Source: Platanthera guangdongensis
Lineage: Eukaryota > Streptophyta > Magnoliopsida > Asparagales > Orchidaceae
NCBI GenBank assembly: GCA_039583875.1
Contig: CM077150.1
Span: forward strand, 54,067,451 to 54,131,450
Length of the DNA stretch: 64,000 bases
Reading direction: 5' to 3'
Positions within the stretch are counted from its first letter, which is position 1. The number at the start of each line of letters is the position of its first letter. This document shows positions 22,534 to 34,766 of the stretch, one piece after another. Position numbers and translations under genes: made by a program. The notes below the pieces were generated by a model. It was not told the DNA's origin. It saw nothing but the letters and a program-made list of their open reading frames with translations, and searched no databases.

Positions 22534-24354
22534 CTAATAGGTGTTCAGTCTCACTAGCGAGGTGAAGAGGAACATTGCAGGGATATAGGAGAGGTTATTG
22601 AGGATGAGGGGAAATGCTTCGGAATTCTCGAGAGTGGAGCACACTTAATCAGTGATGCAGGGAATAGCAGGGAAGGTTGATCAGGAACTATCGCGGAGAC
22701 AGTTACTTTATCGATTAGGTTTTGTTAGTCAGGATTGCAGGTTTATGTCGAGAGTAGGGGTGAGGAGTTGCGAAGAAGAGGGGGATGCTAGCAGCGGCAA
22801 TAGCAGAATTCGCCCGCCACGGCTTAAATGTCACTCTTGCGATGAGTTTTTCTTTGATTATAATTCAGTTTTACAGCTTGAGTAGAGTCCTTTACATGGG
22901 AAAATAAAGGGTACAAGGGGAAGCTGGCGGCTAAGGAAAGAAGATCACAGAGGCCACACAGACTGAGTAGGGAGGTCGGTAGACCGCGCAGATAGCTGAT
23001 CTCGCAGTTCAGTGAACTAAGCCGAGCGGACTACGAGATCAGGCAGAGAGGACTGGTGAGGTCGCGTAGACTGAGAAGTAATGTCCGCAGGTTCTGATGC
23101 CTTGACCCTGTCATCCATTCTCCCACCACACGAGAGGTATGCGGGACTATTTATATACCCAAGGAGGTAACAGTCTTAGTAACGTCACCCCCTGTTTGTC
23201 GGTGAGTTAGTGCGAGTAGACAAGGAGTCCGTCGAGTCCGCACCAAGTTGAGCGGATGTCTTGCCTTCTTGATCTATTGTTGGCAGACTGGGATGAGTCC
23301 GCCTCTACTGTATTAAACGAACCCACGCCGTGCTATGCAAGCTGAGGAATAGTTCGCCTGCTGCTGGAAGAGGTCAGTGCTGGAAAACTGGAGGGCTGAG
23401 TGGCGGACTACAAAGTGAGTCTGCCGAGCCCGCGACAGACATGTAGAGTCCGCCTCTTTTGCTGGAGGCTTGTCACCCCTGCTTGGCGACAAGGGCATGG
23501 TGACCTGGCGGACTGGAGAACACAGGTCGCGCTTGCTGTTGGATGAAGCTAGGTAACTACCCCCAGGAGTGTAGAAGGAGCTGATCGTCCTTGCTGGAGT
23601 GAGTGAGCTCGCCACCTTCTGGCGGATTGGAGTCGTGTCCGTAATGTTATTGTGGGGTTTGGTGTAGAGTAGTTGGCCATGCTGCCATGTCTCGTCTCAG
23701 GAAAATGAGACCGAGTTTGCCACCTGCTGGTAGACTGAAGGTGCAGGTCGCCCATGCTGGTGGGCGACTTGAAGGTGGGCTGCATGTTGGGGAGCCTGAA
23801 GCTCGTCGACTATGCGACCTGGCGGTCTGAAGAAGCAGGCATCTCGTTCTTTGTGGAGACGTGGAGGCAGGCTGCCTGTTGGGCAACCTGAAGCTTGTCG
23901 CATACTGTTGGGCGACCTGGGGGAAGGCCGCCTAATGATGTGGCAGTTTTCCTTGCTTGCTGTTCGACCTGCAGGAGAGGGCTGAAGAAGAATGCCGCAA
24001 CTCCCGTCGAGCATGCAGCTACTTGGTGGTCTAGGCGGATAGGAATGTGAGTCCGCCACTTTGTTGGGTAATCCACCTATTGGAATAAAGAGAACCATTG
24101 CGCGGTTAGCTGATCTAACCACGTCTCCTGTAGGGGCGGACTGAGGAAGCAGTCCGCAGCCCCTGAAGAACAAGCAGCTACTGCGCGACCTAGGAGGTCA
24201 CACCGGGGAGACAGCCCTAGCCGCGCGGCCTGAGCAGATAGAGAAGTTTCTCCGCCACTCGTAGTGGATAGGTCGCGACCTCCAGGGGGAACCTGGAGCA
24301 TGCCGCGACTTGCAAGCTAGCTACCTTAGGAGGGATCGCCGATTTCTGGGTTAA
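22534..24354 (-). mobile_element. Tat-type LTR copy C, promoter-distal part only
   Basis: Minus-strand LTR directly before gag, so the 5' LTR of the pol-less Tat element. It aligns with copies A and B from the 'ggatcgccgatttctgggtt' point (24354) through the TATA box (23149-23158) to the primer site. The upstream part with the 84-bp repeats is absent because the chromovirus starts at 24355. It does not resume after the chromovirus ends at 46846. Confidence 0.8.
23149..23158 (-). promoter_or_regulatory. TATA box of LTR copy C
   Basis: TATATAAATA on the minus strand, equivalent to 2509-2516 of copy A; likely start of transcription of the pol-less Tat element about 30 bases downstream. Confidence 0.6.
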
Positions 24355-26537
24355 TGTAACACCCCCTATCCGTCGCATAGCATATAACAGTAGGTCCGGC
24401 CGGGGCCCGACTCCATATACCACAGACAGACCGGGTGGTTACTCAATGGAAACCATCCAACTAATCCAACGTCCTACACATTGCATTCTAGCGGAAGCAA
24501 TATAAAAGTTGCAATTAAGAACCCAGCACAAAGAGCACGAATGTCCACTAAAACACCAAATAGGAATGTCGTAAATACACGAGTACAAGCCTTAAGGCCT
24601 TACAAAAAGGTTTACTTCAAAATTACATGTTTTACAAACCACGACACGCAGGCCGGTCATACATGAGTAAAAGCAGTAAACACTCCAATTAGGCCTTCGA
24701 GGGTCGGCTTCACAATTTGGGCTTTAGCCCGCTATTGACCGCTTTGTCCAGCAGCACCTGGATGCAATAAAACCACCGCACAGTGGCAAACAAAGAGCAA
24801 CGGTCAGCAATGCAGACCAAATTATAACGATCGCGCCCCCAACTCGGGGCGGCGATGCTCCTTCCCTGCATTTTATTAGTATAAACATGCATAATAGTAA
24901 TGTCACAACATCACAGGCGTAGGCTCGCACGGCCACACACCCAATGCACTCAGGGCACATTCTCAGTGAACCGGCCAATGTCACGTAAATTTAAGCCATA
25001 GACATTCCGGACTCACCACCGCCGCTTTGACGACCAAACATATGAGCTTTTGTCTTCTTTGCATAGGTCACGTCAATTTAAGCCATAGACCGCCGAAGAC
25101 CCTCATCTATGCCAACGTCTCTAACCGAACGACATAGAATGGGTACAGTTCCATCTAACCCGTGCTCACATGGCAACGACATTTTAAGCCATATGCGCGG
25201 GTCAAACTTCTCCCGAGTCCTGTTTCCATCACACTTCACATAACCCGGTTATGTTCATGTTGGCTCCCAGGCCACCAAGTTGGCAAGATCACGCATCCGC
25301 CCAGTTTTCCGGGTGCACCTTATGGTTAATCCCCAAGGCTTCCTGTTGCAATCTACCACGTAGAAAACCTGAAAAACAACCAATCGCACGGAGTCTTCTC
25401 CGGCATTTATGCAATGCAACATCACCGATCCAGACCAACATGTCCGGATAGGCTTCACACATCATGCCTATGTCCGTTCTCGTTTATGAACTCTACACAA
25501 CTGGGACTTTACATATCTACCCGAAGGAACGCCTCCAACTCATCGCAAACTCGCGAGAGCGGGCTTCCTATGCAAAGAAGGAGAGCTTCACAAGCTCAAA
25601 AAGAGAATCGTTACCCTAGCGTTCCTCTCTGGTGCCATGGAAATGTAAGCGGATGAAAAGCACCGCACTCTCTTTGCCTCCATAGATCCGAAGTTGGCTC
25701 GCGATTTGGAGCTTCGAAGCTCCTCTAATGGCCTGATCTAGCTTCTTCTTCTTCCTTTGCTCTCACCTCTCTCTTGACTTAGAAAGAGAACCACTCAAGT
25801 AAGAATGAGGGTTTCAAAGGCCCAATCCCGGGTATATCCCAGTAGGAACAACCCCCAACCATCGGATCCCAAAATAAGGAAACGAATGGCTACAATTTGT
25901 AGCTAAAAAGTAAAACTTGGGCCGAACACGGCCTGGCACACGCCCGTGTCTAGGGCTGTGTCCCTCATTCGCCGTCAAAATCGACGCGCCTGGAACAACA
26001 CACGGGCATCCAACATGCCTGTGTTCGACCTGACACGCCCATGTTCCAATAGACACGGCCGTGTGGTCGGCCATGTGCCTCCATCGACACAGTCCCGAAA
26101 ACAACCCGAGACTCTCACGGGTATTGGAAACGCCCGTGTCCTAACCCGTGTCCACTCGAACACGCCTGGGCTCCAGGCCGTGTTCACGGTCTCGGCACTT
26201 CGTCGAGTGAAGTTCGTCGACCACCCGACACGGCCTTGGACACGCCCGTGTCCAAGGCCGTGTGCTTTGTCTCGACACTTCGTCGAGCGAAAATTGTCGA
26301 CTTCCCTGGCCGATCGTCGACACGGGCTCGACACGCCATGAGACACGCCCGTGTATCAGGCCGTGGTTTCTGCTCGACGATCGTCGACTCCAAAATCGTC
26401 GTCCTCTCGACCAAAACGTCGACTCCAGCCTGACATGCCCTGGGACATGCCCGTGTCCCAGGCCGTGTGCCTACTACCAAATTCCAAATCTGGCCCAAAA
26501 CGCCCCCCGTCGCTCTTTTGAGTTTCGGGGCGTTACA
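24355..26537 (-). repeat. Chromovirus 3' LTR
   Basis: 2183 bp, TGTAACACCC at the left and GGGGCGTTACA at the right in + orientation. It contains two near-copies of a 'cacgtcaatttaagccatagac' segment (about 24985 and 25070) and the CACGCCCGTG cluster at 25925-26470. Reading frames here (for example 25946-26341) come from those repeats. Confidence 0.9.
25925..26470 (-). promoter_or_regulatory. Symmetric ACACG...CGTGT and TCGA-core boxes, chromovirus 3' LTR
   Basis: More than ten copies of ACACGCCCGTGTC / ACACGGCCGTGT-type symmetric motifs, mixed between 26195 and 26420 with TTCGTCGAG, GTCGACC, GATCGTCGAC and CTCGACGATCG. The same cluster is at 46235-46785 in the other LTR and, diverged, at 54815-55350 in a solo LTR. 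In the minus-strand element this cluster is in the upstream part of the LTR. Confidence 0.8.
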
Positions 26538-26554
26538 ACTCTCCCCCTCTTAAA
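26538..26554 (-). other. Polypurine tract of the chromovirus
   Basis: Minus strand reads taagagggggagagt directly before TGTAACGCCCC of the 3' LTR; the plus-strand primer. Confidence 0.8.
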
Positions 26555-26599
26555 AGAATTTCGTCCACGAAATTATATAAAGGAAAGACAAGTACCAAA

Positions 26600-29500
26600 A
26601 TTAAATTGTACCTGAGCTGGAACAACTTCGGATACTCATCAATCATAGTCTGCTCTCATTCCCAAGAGAGCTCCTCTCGACCGTAATTATCCCATCGGAC
26701 CTTGACCATCCTGATCTCTTTATTGCGTAGCCGCTTGACCTCCGAGTCCTCAATCCGCACGGGCTTGACTTTTGTCGTCAGCCCACTATCCACCGGCACT
26801 TGATCAACTGCGATCACTTGCAAAGGCTCTTGCACCGCCTTCCGTAGCACCGAAATATAGAATACATCTTGCAAACCACTTAGCTCCACTGAGAGCTTCA
26901 ACCGATAGGCTGCTTCACCAACCCGATCCAAAACCTCAAACGGCCCAAGGTACCTCGGGCTTAGCTTTTTCAATCGCCGCACCCGCGAGACACCATTGAA
27001 CGACTTGATCTTTCAGTACACATAGTCGCCCACAGCGAACTCCACGTTCCTGTGCTTGGCATTATAGTACTTCGCTTGCCGGTCCTGAGCGATAAGCAAC
27101 CTCTCCCGAATGGTACGCACCAATAAAGTAGCATCCTCCACTTCTAATCGCTTATACAACTTTGACTCACCCGTTTCTAGCCAAGACAACGACGTGCGAC
27201 ATTTTCTACCATATAGGGCCTCGAAGGGCGCCATTTGAATACTCGCTTGGTATCTATTGTTGTACGCGAACTCCCCCAAATAAAGATGGTATTCCCATTG
27301 CTTTCCAAAATCCAAGACACACATGCGAAGCATGTCTTCCATAGTTCTATTGACCCTCTCAGTCTGCCCATCTGTTTGCGGATAGATGGTTGTGCTGAAT
27401 TTTTGCTTTGTTCCCAACATTTGCTGCACAAGCCTCCAATCATTGGACGTGAACCGCCCATCTCGGTCACTCATGATGCTGCGGGGCACACCGTGAAGCC
27501 GTACAATATTATCCACATACAGTTTTGCCAACTTGTCCACCGGATCATCATTCCTATGTGGTATGAAATACGACACCTTCGTTAACCGATCTACGACCAC
27601 CCAAATGACGTCGTTACCCTTTTGCGACCTTGGCAAACCGTGCACAAAGTCCATAGAGATGTCGTCGAATTTCCACTCCGGAATAGGCAAGGACTTAAGA
27701 AATCCTCCCGGCTTTTGGCACTCCGCCTTCACCAAGGCGCAAGTTTGGCACTTTGCTACGTAGAGCGCCACATCTTTCTTCCAACCCGGCCACCAAAATA
27801 GTTTCTTTACATCACGATACATCTTCGTGCTCCCCGGGTGAATTGAGTACTTGGTATGGTGTACCTCGTACAACAATTCCACCCGCAAATTGCCACACTT
27901 GGGACGCACAAACGACCGTCTTTCCAAAGCAATCTGTTCTCCACAACGAATTGGGAATTTGACCCATCCAGAGCCTCTACCATGAACTGCTTCATAAGGA
28001 CATCCATATCCAAAGCCTGCCGAATCCGATCAGCCAGGTCATATTGGACTTTAGTCCAATTCAGTACTGCTTCAGCACCTGATTGCTTATCCACACAAAC
28101 AATCTCCAACGCCTCCAACTCCCGAACCAACCGCTAGTCATGGATCGACAGCCAATTGGCTTGAGCTGGGGCCCGACGACTCAACACTTCCGCAACCGCA
28201 TTACCCTTACCAGGTACGTAGTGGATCTTGAATATATAGTCCCCCAGGAACTCCATCCATCTACGCTGCCGCATATTCAGATCTTTCTGATCAATCAGAT
28301 ACTTAAGGCTCCTGTGATCGGTGTAGATATCAATCTTCACACCGTACAAAAAATGCCTCCACAGCTTCAAGGCAAAAATCACGGCTGCTAACTCCAAGTC
28401 ATGGACCGGATAATTCCTTTCGTGCACTTTCAGCTGTCTCGAGCCATAAGCTATTACACTTCCATGCTGTAGTAGCACGCAACCCAAACCGCTGCCCGAA
28501 GCATCACTATAAATTTTATAACCATCGGTCCCACATGGCGAACTCAGCACATGCACTGTGGTCAACCGACATTTCAACTCCTCAAAAGCTCGCGCGCACT
28601 CCGGTGTCCAAACGAACTTCTGCTCCTTCCTCGTCAAAGTAGTGAGAGGTAACGCTATCCGCGAGAAGTTCTTTACGAAGCGCCTATAATAGCCGGCAAG
28701 CCCCAGAAAGCTCCGGACTTCTGCTACCGTAGAAAGCTTAGGCCACTCCCGTATCGCAACAATCTTTGCCGGATCCACCGCAATACCATCTCCACTCACT
28801 ATATGACCGAGGAACGATACTGAGGATAACCAAAACTCGCACTTCGAGAACTTGGCATACAGTTGATTCCTCCTTAGTGTCTCCAAAAACAAATGAAGAT
28901 ACTTGAAGTGATCTTCCTCACTCTGCGAGTACACCAAAATATCATCGATGAAGACGATCACAAAATGGTCCAAGTACTCCCTGAAGGTCCTGTTCATCAG
29001 ATCCATGAACATTGACGGCGCATTAGTCAGCCCAAAAGGCATGACCGTATACTCGTAATGCCCATATCTCATACTGAACGCTATCTTCGGGATATCACTT
29101 TCCCTTATTCGCAGCTGATAGTACCCGGACTTGAGATCCAACTTTGAGTACACCGTCGACCCGACCAACTAATCAAAAAGATCATCGATCCGGGGGATCA
29201 GGTACTTGTTCTTTTCCGTCAACTTGTTGAGCTCCCGATAATCAATACATAGCCTCAACTTCCGTCCTTCTTCTTAACAAAGAGGACCGACGCGCTCCAA
29301 GGCGAAGAACTTGGGCGCACATACCCTTGCTCCAATAACTCTTGCAGTTGCATCTTCAGCTCTGCCATTTCCTTAGGCGCTAGCCGATATGGAGAGCGTG
29401 ACACAGGCTTTGCACCTAGAACTAGCTCAATCGTAAAATCTATCTCTTGCTGCGGCGGGGCTCCAGGAAGATCTGCGGGGAACACATTATGGTACTCCGA

Positions 29501-30140
29501 TACACTGAAATACTATCCAACGCGGGCTTCGGCTTTGCAACATCCACTAGTGTAAAGAACAGTTCTGCACCGGCATGAACTGCCTTCACCACCTGAAGAG
29601 CAGACATCAACGTCTTGCTCGACCCCTTCAAGCCCGTAAAAGTCGTCTCACGACTTGCTCCCAACTTGACTTCCTTGCGACCGCAATCAATATAGGCCTG
29701 CTGCTCCGAGAGCCAGTCCATGCCAAATATAACGTCGAAGTCCACCAACGGAAGTAACGACGCTTGCAGATCGAACTCCTGATTCCCAATACGAATCTTA
29801 ACACCGCAGATCCTATCCGCGCGCATCGAACACCCATTGGGCAACAACACATCCAACTTATCCTTCGCCATCGAAGAAGGGACTCCGGTGCGTGATATAA
29901 ATCCTTCGGACAAGAAGGAGTGTGAAGCTCCCGTATCGAAGAGTGCTCTTGCCGGCTTTTCACAAATCAAAACAAATCCTAAACAAGCAGTGGTAAGGTA
30001 ATATGTGCATAACAAGTATTTCAAGAAATCAGCTTGCTATAATTAAACCGTACCTATCACCACGTCCGCCTGTTTGATGGCCTCCTGTTGGCCAAGATTA
30101 TACACACTTGGTTGGGCCGGAGTATAGTGGGACGCGGTTG
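26600..30140 (-). pseudogene. Chromovirus pol (PR-RT-RNase H-INT-chromodomain), broken
   Basis: Minus-strand polyprotein. Protease DTGAS near 29930 (ALFDTGASHSFLS). RT in two pieces (29485-29255 and 29168-28134) with FIDDILVYS near 28950 in place of YVDD. An in-frame stop at about 29171 falls where DLFDQLVG is usual (CAG to TAG), and a frame change near 29255. RNase H has [10 protein letters not shown] and TDHRSLKYL; its end reads [10 protein letters not shown] rather than VADALSRR. Integrase (27927-27013) has the HHCC finger, D in SMDFVHGLP, SDRDGRF and TDGQTERVNRTMED. The chromodomain-like end (26982-26656) finishes VKVRWDNYGREELSWE, then TGA where CGA is expected. Such domains direct integration to particular chromatin. 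Confidence 0.9.
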
Positions 30141-30141
30141 A

Positions 30142-30499
30142 CTAAACCGCCTTGCCCTTCTCTTCATAAGTCGCTCCCAGCCTCCTTTCGGACTTGGGAC
30201 GTCCGCTCAAACAATCACGGGAAAAGTGCCCCGACTTTCCACAAGTGAAACATGCGCCCGGGGTCCGACTCGTAGTCGCCTCAGAAGCACCAGAAGGAGC
30301 TGGACCCGAAGTCCTATGCTTCTTGAAGAACCTTCGATAGCCGGACTTTGAAGTAGTCGGCACTTTGAACTCAGATTTCTTATCACCAATGCTCTTCTTT
30401 GCCTGAACATTTTTCATGTCCTTCTCCAAGGACCGTGCTGTGTTGACCAAGGTCAAGAAACCCTGCGTCATCGGCCCCGAGAGTAGTAACCTCAACTCA
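30142..30499 (-). pseudogene. Chromovirus gag, C-terminal part
   Basis: Continues the gag cut by element 2. It contains the zinc knuckle CFTCGKSGHFSRDC (CX2CX4HX4C intact) near 30220-30260 and a basic tail. Joined at the duplication tctct to 43746-44438, it is in frame with no loss. A TAG-type stop at 30140 ends it, whereas gag and pol are usually one frame in this group. Confidence 0.85.
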
Positions 30500-30647
30500 T
30501 CTCTTGTTGGGTACATTGGTTAAATGTACCTGATTTGAAGAAGCCTCACCCAACTCAATGATATACATCATAATGTATTTGATGTATGTTGAGTTTACTT
30601 GTGCAGGTTAAGTAATCACTAGACTGAAGCAAAAAGTTTCTAAGTCC

Positions 30648-31577
30648 ATGTGTCGACACCCAGAGGGAAAGTGTCGACACTCAAGAAAGCTTGTGTCGAC
30701 ACCCAGACAAGCAGTGTCGACACTTGGAGTCATTGTGTCGACACTTGGGATGCAGAGTCGACACCAGACAGAAAGTGTTGCCACTTGGAGCTGTGTCGAC
30801 ACTCAGTGAAAAAAGTGCAGACAGAAAGTGTCGACACAAGGAGCTGTGTCGACACCCAGTGAAGCTGAGTCTACACCAGAAAGTGTCGACACTTGGAGCT
30901 GTGTCGACACTCAGCAAAAGTCTGTAGAGACTAAGTATAAGTGTCGACACTCAACACAATGTGTCGACACTAAGCAGAAGAGTCAGCATTTGAAGTAAGT
31001 GTCGACACCCAGCACAATGTGTCGACACACACCAGAAGAGTCAACACATGAAGTAAGTGTCGACACCCAGCACAATGTGTCGACACTCAGCTAAAGACTC
31101 TACACTTGAAGAAAGTGTCGACACAAGGAGCTGTGTCGACACTTAGCAAAGATCAGAAAGATCAACAAAATTATTCTAAGTACAAGTGTCGACACTAAGG
31201 GAATGTGTCGACACTCAGCTGAAGTCTCAACAAGAAGAAGGTGTGTCGACACAAGGAGCTGTGTCGACACTCAGCAAGAATCAACATAGAAGACTATGTG
31301 TCGATACCAAGAAGCAGTGTCGACACTTGACAGATACAACACAAGAAGTTGTGTCGACACAAAGGAGATGTGTCGACACTTAGAAGAATTCAGCTAAAGC
31401 TAGAAGAACAAGTACTTGTGTCGACACTCAATTTCAGTGTCGACACATGCAGAAGAAACTGTGTCGAGACATACAAGGAGTTGTGTCGACACCTTATAGA
31501 CTTGTGTCGACACTTACACAGCATGTGTTGACACTTGGACTATAAGTGTCGATACTTAAAGACAGAAAGTCTCGACA
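30648..31577 (+). promoter_or_regulatory. GTGTCGACAC box cluster, element 2 5' LTR
   Basis: About 36 copies of the perfect 10-bp palindrome GTGTCGACAC, or near versions, spaced 10-50 bases apart, often in pairs about 20 bases apart (for example 30881/30900, 30941/30961, 31000/31020). Spacers are unlike one another except for 'aaggagct' and 'ccagcacaat'. The cluster ends about 140 bases before the TATA box. Many imperfect copies are C-to-T or G-to-A changes at the central CG. Confidence 0.92.
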
Positions 31578-31711
31578 CTTTCAGACAGTTAGAGATTTTC
31601 AAGAAATGACTGGATGATTTGACAGATGCCGTTCCAGCCGGTCTACAGCACCTGTCAGAGATATCAGAAGTCAGTTATGGACCGGACCAGCCGGTTACCA
31701 TGAAGAAGGCC

Positions 31712-31719
31712 TATAAATA
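31712..31719 (+). promoter_or_regulatory. TATA box, element 2 5' LTR
   Basis: TATAAATA in 'aaggcctataaataggcacc'. Identical at 42802-42809 in the 3' LTR. It lies just after the box cluster and a GCCGGTC-rich stretch and resembles a plant core promoter; transcription probably starts about 30 bases on. Confidence 0.75.
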
Positions 31720-32189
31720 GGCACCTACAGTTTACAGAAACTGTTGTTGAAAGTTGTTAAGAGTGGTTCAGATTGTTGTTCAAGTGGATCACATTGTTGA
31801 AGAACAAGTTATCAAAGTGGTACACAGAGTATCAAATCAAGAAGATCTTGCAGTCCAAGTGCAGATCTAAGAAGTTGGAGAGAGAGGGCTCCATCCAAGA
31901 AATCAGCCTCTGGAACTAGGCTGAGAAGAAGGATTCAGATTCATTCTGGATCTTAAGTGGCAGAGGTCAAGGAACTACTGCAGGAGGATTCAGTCTTATT
32001 CAGTTCTACTCAAGAAGCTTTGAAGAAAGCTAAGTCAGATTGAATCCCTCTTTATTTCTGAGTTGTTGAGTTAATAGTTGTAATACATTTTTTATCTTGT
32101 AGGATCCATTGGATCTGAGTGAATTGTAAGCCTATAATTATAAAGGCTGAGGGTAGGGCTTGAGAGCCTGAGTGTAGGAGATTGAGATC

Positions 32190-32290
32190 TCTGAGTGTAG
32201 GCCTTGATTGGCTGAGTGTAGGCCTTGGTTGGCTGAGTGTAGGCCTTGGTTGGCTGAGTGGAGGCCTTGATTGGCTGAGTGTAGGCTTTG
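32190..32290 (+). repeat. Tandem 'ggctgagtgtaggccttg' repeats
   Basis: About five units of 22-23 bp in the transcribed part of the element 2 LTR, repeated in the 3' LTR at about 43330-43425. The frame 32138-32434 (minus) is an artefact of these repeats. Confidence 0.85.
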
Positions 32291-32609
32291 GGATAAAGCT
32301 GAGTTGTAAGGCTTAGGGCCTGAGGTGTAGGAACCTATTTGGGTTCTGAGACAGTGGAGGAGTTTAGCCGAATCTAGTACACTGCTAGATAGGCGAAGGG
32401 GGAAAGTGGATGTACCCATATCTTGGGGAACCACTATAAACCACTGTGTCTGCTGTGCTGTGAATGATATTTGCTGTGTATGCTTAGTTATTGCTGTGAT
32501 AAAACAGTTAGTATTCTGTGATAAAACTGTTGGCTGCCATTAAAGTTTAAAAAGGATTAGGTCACCTATTCACCCCCCCTCTAGGTGTTTAGGTACCATA
32601 TCTTTCAAG

Positions 32610-32625
32610 TGGTATCAAAGCGAGG
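32610..32625 (+). other. Element 2 primer-binding site (initiator tRNA-Met)
   Basis: TGGTATCAAAGCGAGG, two bases after the LTR end, close to TGGTATCAGAGC; the site where tRNA-Met primes minus-strand synthesis. Confidence 0.88.
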
Positions 32626-32723
32626 TTACTCAAAACAAGGACTAACAGTCTGAGGAGATCCTAATTGGCAGATTCAGTGTAAGGCAAAACACAGTGTCAA
32701 GAAATTCAAGAAAATCAAGAAAC

Positions 32724-34766
32724 ATGGGTTCTTCTGAGAATCACAAGGAATTGGGTTCCATGAAATTAACTATATGCAAAAAAGAGATCTTTGGGATCTG
32801 GAAGGAAAGGGTAAGGCTATTTATGGAGGCCTCAGACCCTAGAATCTACATCACAGTAAAAGAAGGGCCTTATGTGCCCATGAAGATATCTGTTCTAGAT
32901 GCAAATCAGAGAACCCCAAAGGATTTCTCTGAGATGACTAAGGATGAGATTGTCCTAGCTACCATGGACAAGAGGGCACAGAACATAATAGTGAGTGCTA
33001 TTGATGATGCAACTTTTCAGAATCTTATACATTGTAAGACAGCCAAGGAGATGTGGGACACTCTTATAGTGTATATGGAAGGATTTGAAGAAGTACGACA
33101 AGATAGAAAATCCTTGCTAAATCAGGAGTATGAGAGTTTTAGACAAGGTAAAGGTGATAGCATAACTGAGTGCTACAAAAAGTTCTACAGAATAGTTAAT
33201 GAACTCATGTCTTATGGAAGAGAGTTCAGTAACTATGAACTAAATGACAAGTTCTTAAGGCCCCTAACCAAAGATTGGGACACCAAGATCTGTGCCATTA
33301 GAGAAATGGCTAAGTTGGGGGAAATTCCTCCTCCTACACTGTTTGGCAAGTTATTATCATATGAGATGCAGTTGACAGTGAGAAAAGAGGAGGAGAAATC
33401 AACAAGGACTGAGCACAAGGAAAGATCAGTTGCTTTCAAGGCAGATGTCCCCAGGAAGTGCAGGAATAAATCACCAACTCCACCTCCAAAGATTGCTGAA
33501 TCAGAGTCAGATAAAATAGTCAGCACCAAGTCAGAAAGCAGTGAAAGTGATGAAGACTTTGCTGCTTTCACTAGACACTTTCAGAAGTTTTTGAAAAAGA
33601 AACAGTGGAGGTCAAGACCTTCTACATCAAAGGGAAAGGAAGTCTTTTATCAGGAGAAAAAGCCTTCAAAGAAAGACAGGAAGAGGACAAAGTCAAGCAA
33701 GGCAACTGGATCTAAGATAGTATGCTATTGCTGCAATAGACAGGGCCATGTTATTGCAGATTGTCCAGAAAAGAGAAAGGAATCTGGTGACAGGAAAAAG
33801 GCTCACTTCAAAGGCAAGAAAGAGAAGTCTTTTGTTGCCAAGAAGGAGAAGACTCTATCAGACATTTCTTCTTCAGAAACTGAGTCTGAGGCTGAAGCCT
33901 ACATAGGGCTGTTTGCTGAAGAAGAAGAGGAAGAATTCATGCAGTTAATGGAGTCTATTTATGAACAAGAAGACAGTCAATGCCAAGGGCTAATGGCTTT
34001 GACAGAGAGTGCCAAAATCCTGGAGCAGCCAGGACCCAGTCAGGTACAAAGTTCAAGTTTAAATTCAGTTTCTTGTTCTAGTTCAGATTCAGATTCTTCT
34101 TCATCAAGTGATGAGAATGTATCTGAGTCTGAGGATGATATTCATCAGCTTATAGATGAATATAATGTGCTATTGCAGGCTTACAAGAAAAGCAAGACCC
34201 TAGCCAGAAGTCAGGCAAAGGAAATTGCTATTCTTAAAGCTGCAGCAACAGATTTTGAGAAGTCTTTTGATCAAAAACTGAATGAGATAGCCAGGTTGAA
34301 GCACATAACAGTGATTCAAATGGGTACTATATCATTTAAAAATGATCAAATCAAAAGTCTGGAGAGCAATCTTCAGAAAGAGAGAGAGCTTGTTGCTAGG
34401 TTTTCTAAACCTAAGTCAGTGTTACCTTTAATTGATGAATTTGTTCATCATAAAGGCAAGGCTGGACTGGGCTTTATTAGACCTGCAAGGACTGAGCAGT
34501 CCAAGTCTAAGTCCAAGGGCAAAGCCCCAACATTCAACAATCCTGCTGTAGACAAGACAGCCAAGGCTGTACCTAAGCAAAGGTACAACAAGTTTGAATG
34601 TTGGTGTTGTGGCAAGATTGGCCATTTTGCAGTGGACTGTTGGCACAATATCAGTGCCAAAGTGAGTAGCAAGCTACCTGGTGGAAAGCCAGTAGGTAGT
34701 TTTGTCAGATTGCAGACTAACATGTACCAAGGACCCAAGACTTCTTTGGGTTCTAAGGTTCATTAA
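32724..34766 (+). CDS. Element 2 gag polyprotein, intact
   Basis: 680-residue capsid/nucleocapsid protein. The ATG at 32724 ([12 protein letters not shown]) is the first in frame after the primer site; the open frame extends slightly further up without an ATG. Domains: gag N-terminal segment (about residues 10-110, [18 protein letters not shown]), UBN2-like capsid region (about 110-235, [15 protein letters not shown]), a Lys/Glu/Ser-rich linker, zinc knuckle [14 protein letters not shown] (about residue 333), a long acidic/coiled-coil region (about 380-590) and a second zinc knuckle [14 protein letters not shown] (about residue 620). It ends in the usual gag tail [11 protein letters not shown]. 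Two knuckles and the long coiled-coil insert are of Sirevirus style. Pol follows in the +1 frame. Confidence 0.95.
   Translation: MGSSENHKELGSMKLTICKKEIFGIWKERVRLFMEASDPRIYITVKEGPYVPMKISVLDANQRTPKDFSEMTKDEIVLATMDKRAQNIIVSAIDDATFQNLIHCKTAKEMWDTLIVYMEGFEEVRQDRKSLLNQEYESFRQGKGDSITECYKKFYRIVNELMSYGREFSNYELNDKFLRPLTKDWDTKICAIREMAKLGEIPPPTLFGKLLSYEMQLTVRKEEEKSTRTEHKERSVAFKADVPRKCRNKSPTPPPKIAESESDKIVSTKSESSESDEDFAAFTRHFQKFLKKKQWRSRPSTSKGKEVFYQEKKPSKKDRKRTKSSKATGSKIVCYCCNRQGHVIADCPEKRKESGDRKKAHFKGKKEKSFVAKKEKTLSDISSSETESEAEAYIGLFAEEEEEEFMQLMESIYEQEDSQCQGLMALTESAKILEQPGPSQVQSSSLNSVSCSSSDSDSSSSSDENVSESEDDIHQLIDEYNVLLQAYKKSKTLARSQAKEIAILKAAATDFEKSFDQKLNEIARLKHITVIQMGTISFKNDQIKSLESNLQKERELVARFSKPKSVLPLIDEFVHHKGKAGLGFIRPARTEQSKSKSKGKAPTFNNPAVDKTAKAVPKQRYNKFECWCCGKIGHFAVDCWHNISAKVSSKLPGGKPVGSFVRLQTNMYQGPKTSLGSKVH

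Larger units (their letters stand above)
30505..32607 (+). repeat. Element 2 5' LTR
   Basis: 2103 bp, TGTTGGGTAC to ATATCTTTCA. Contains the GTGTCGACAC cluster, the TATA box at 31712-31719, five tandem units of 'ggctgagtgtaggccttg' (about 32190-32290) and the polyC integrase-signal-like tract attcaccccccctctag near 32570. Confidence 0.95.

Noticed and set aside
25946..26615. Frames of 100-131 codons rich in Pro/Arg/Thr in the chromovirus LTR
   Set aside because: They are produced by the ACACGCCCGTGT repeats; equivalent frames in the other LTR differ in length and frame.
30648..31577. CRISPR-like appearance of the GTGTCGACAC repeats
   Set aside because: Units are only 10 bp, spacers vary from 10 to 50 bases and share words, the context is a plant LTR, and no cas-like gene is present.
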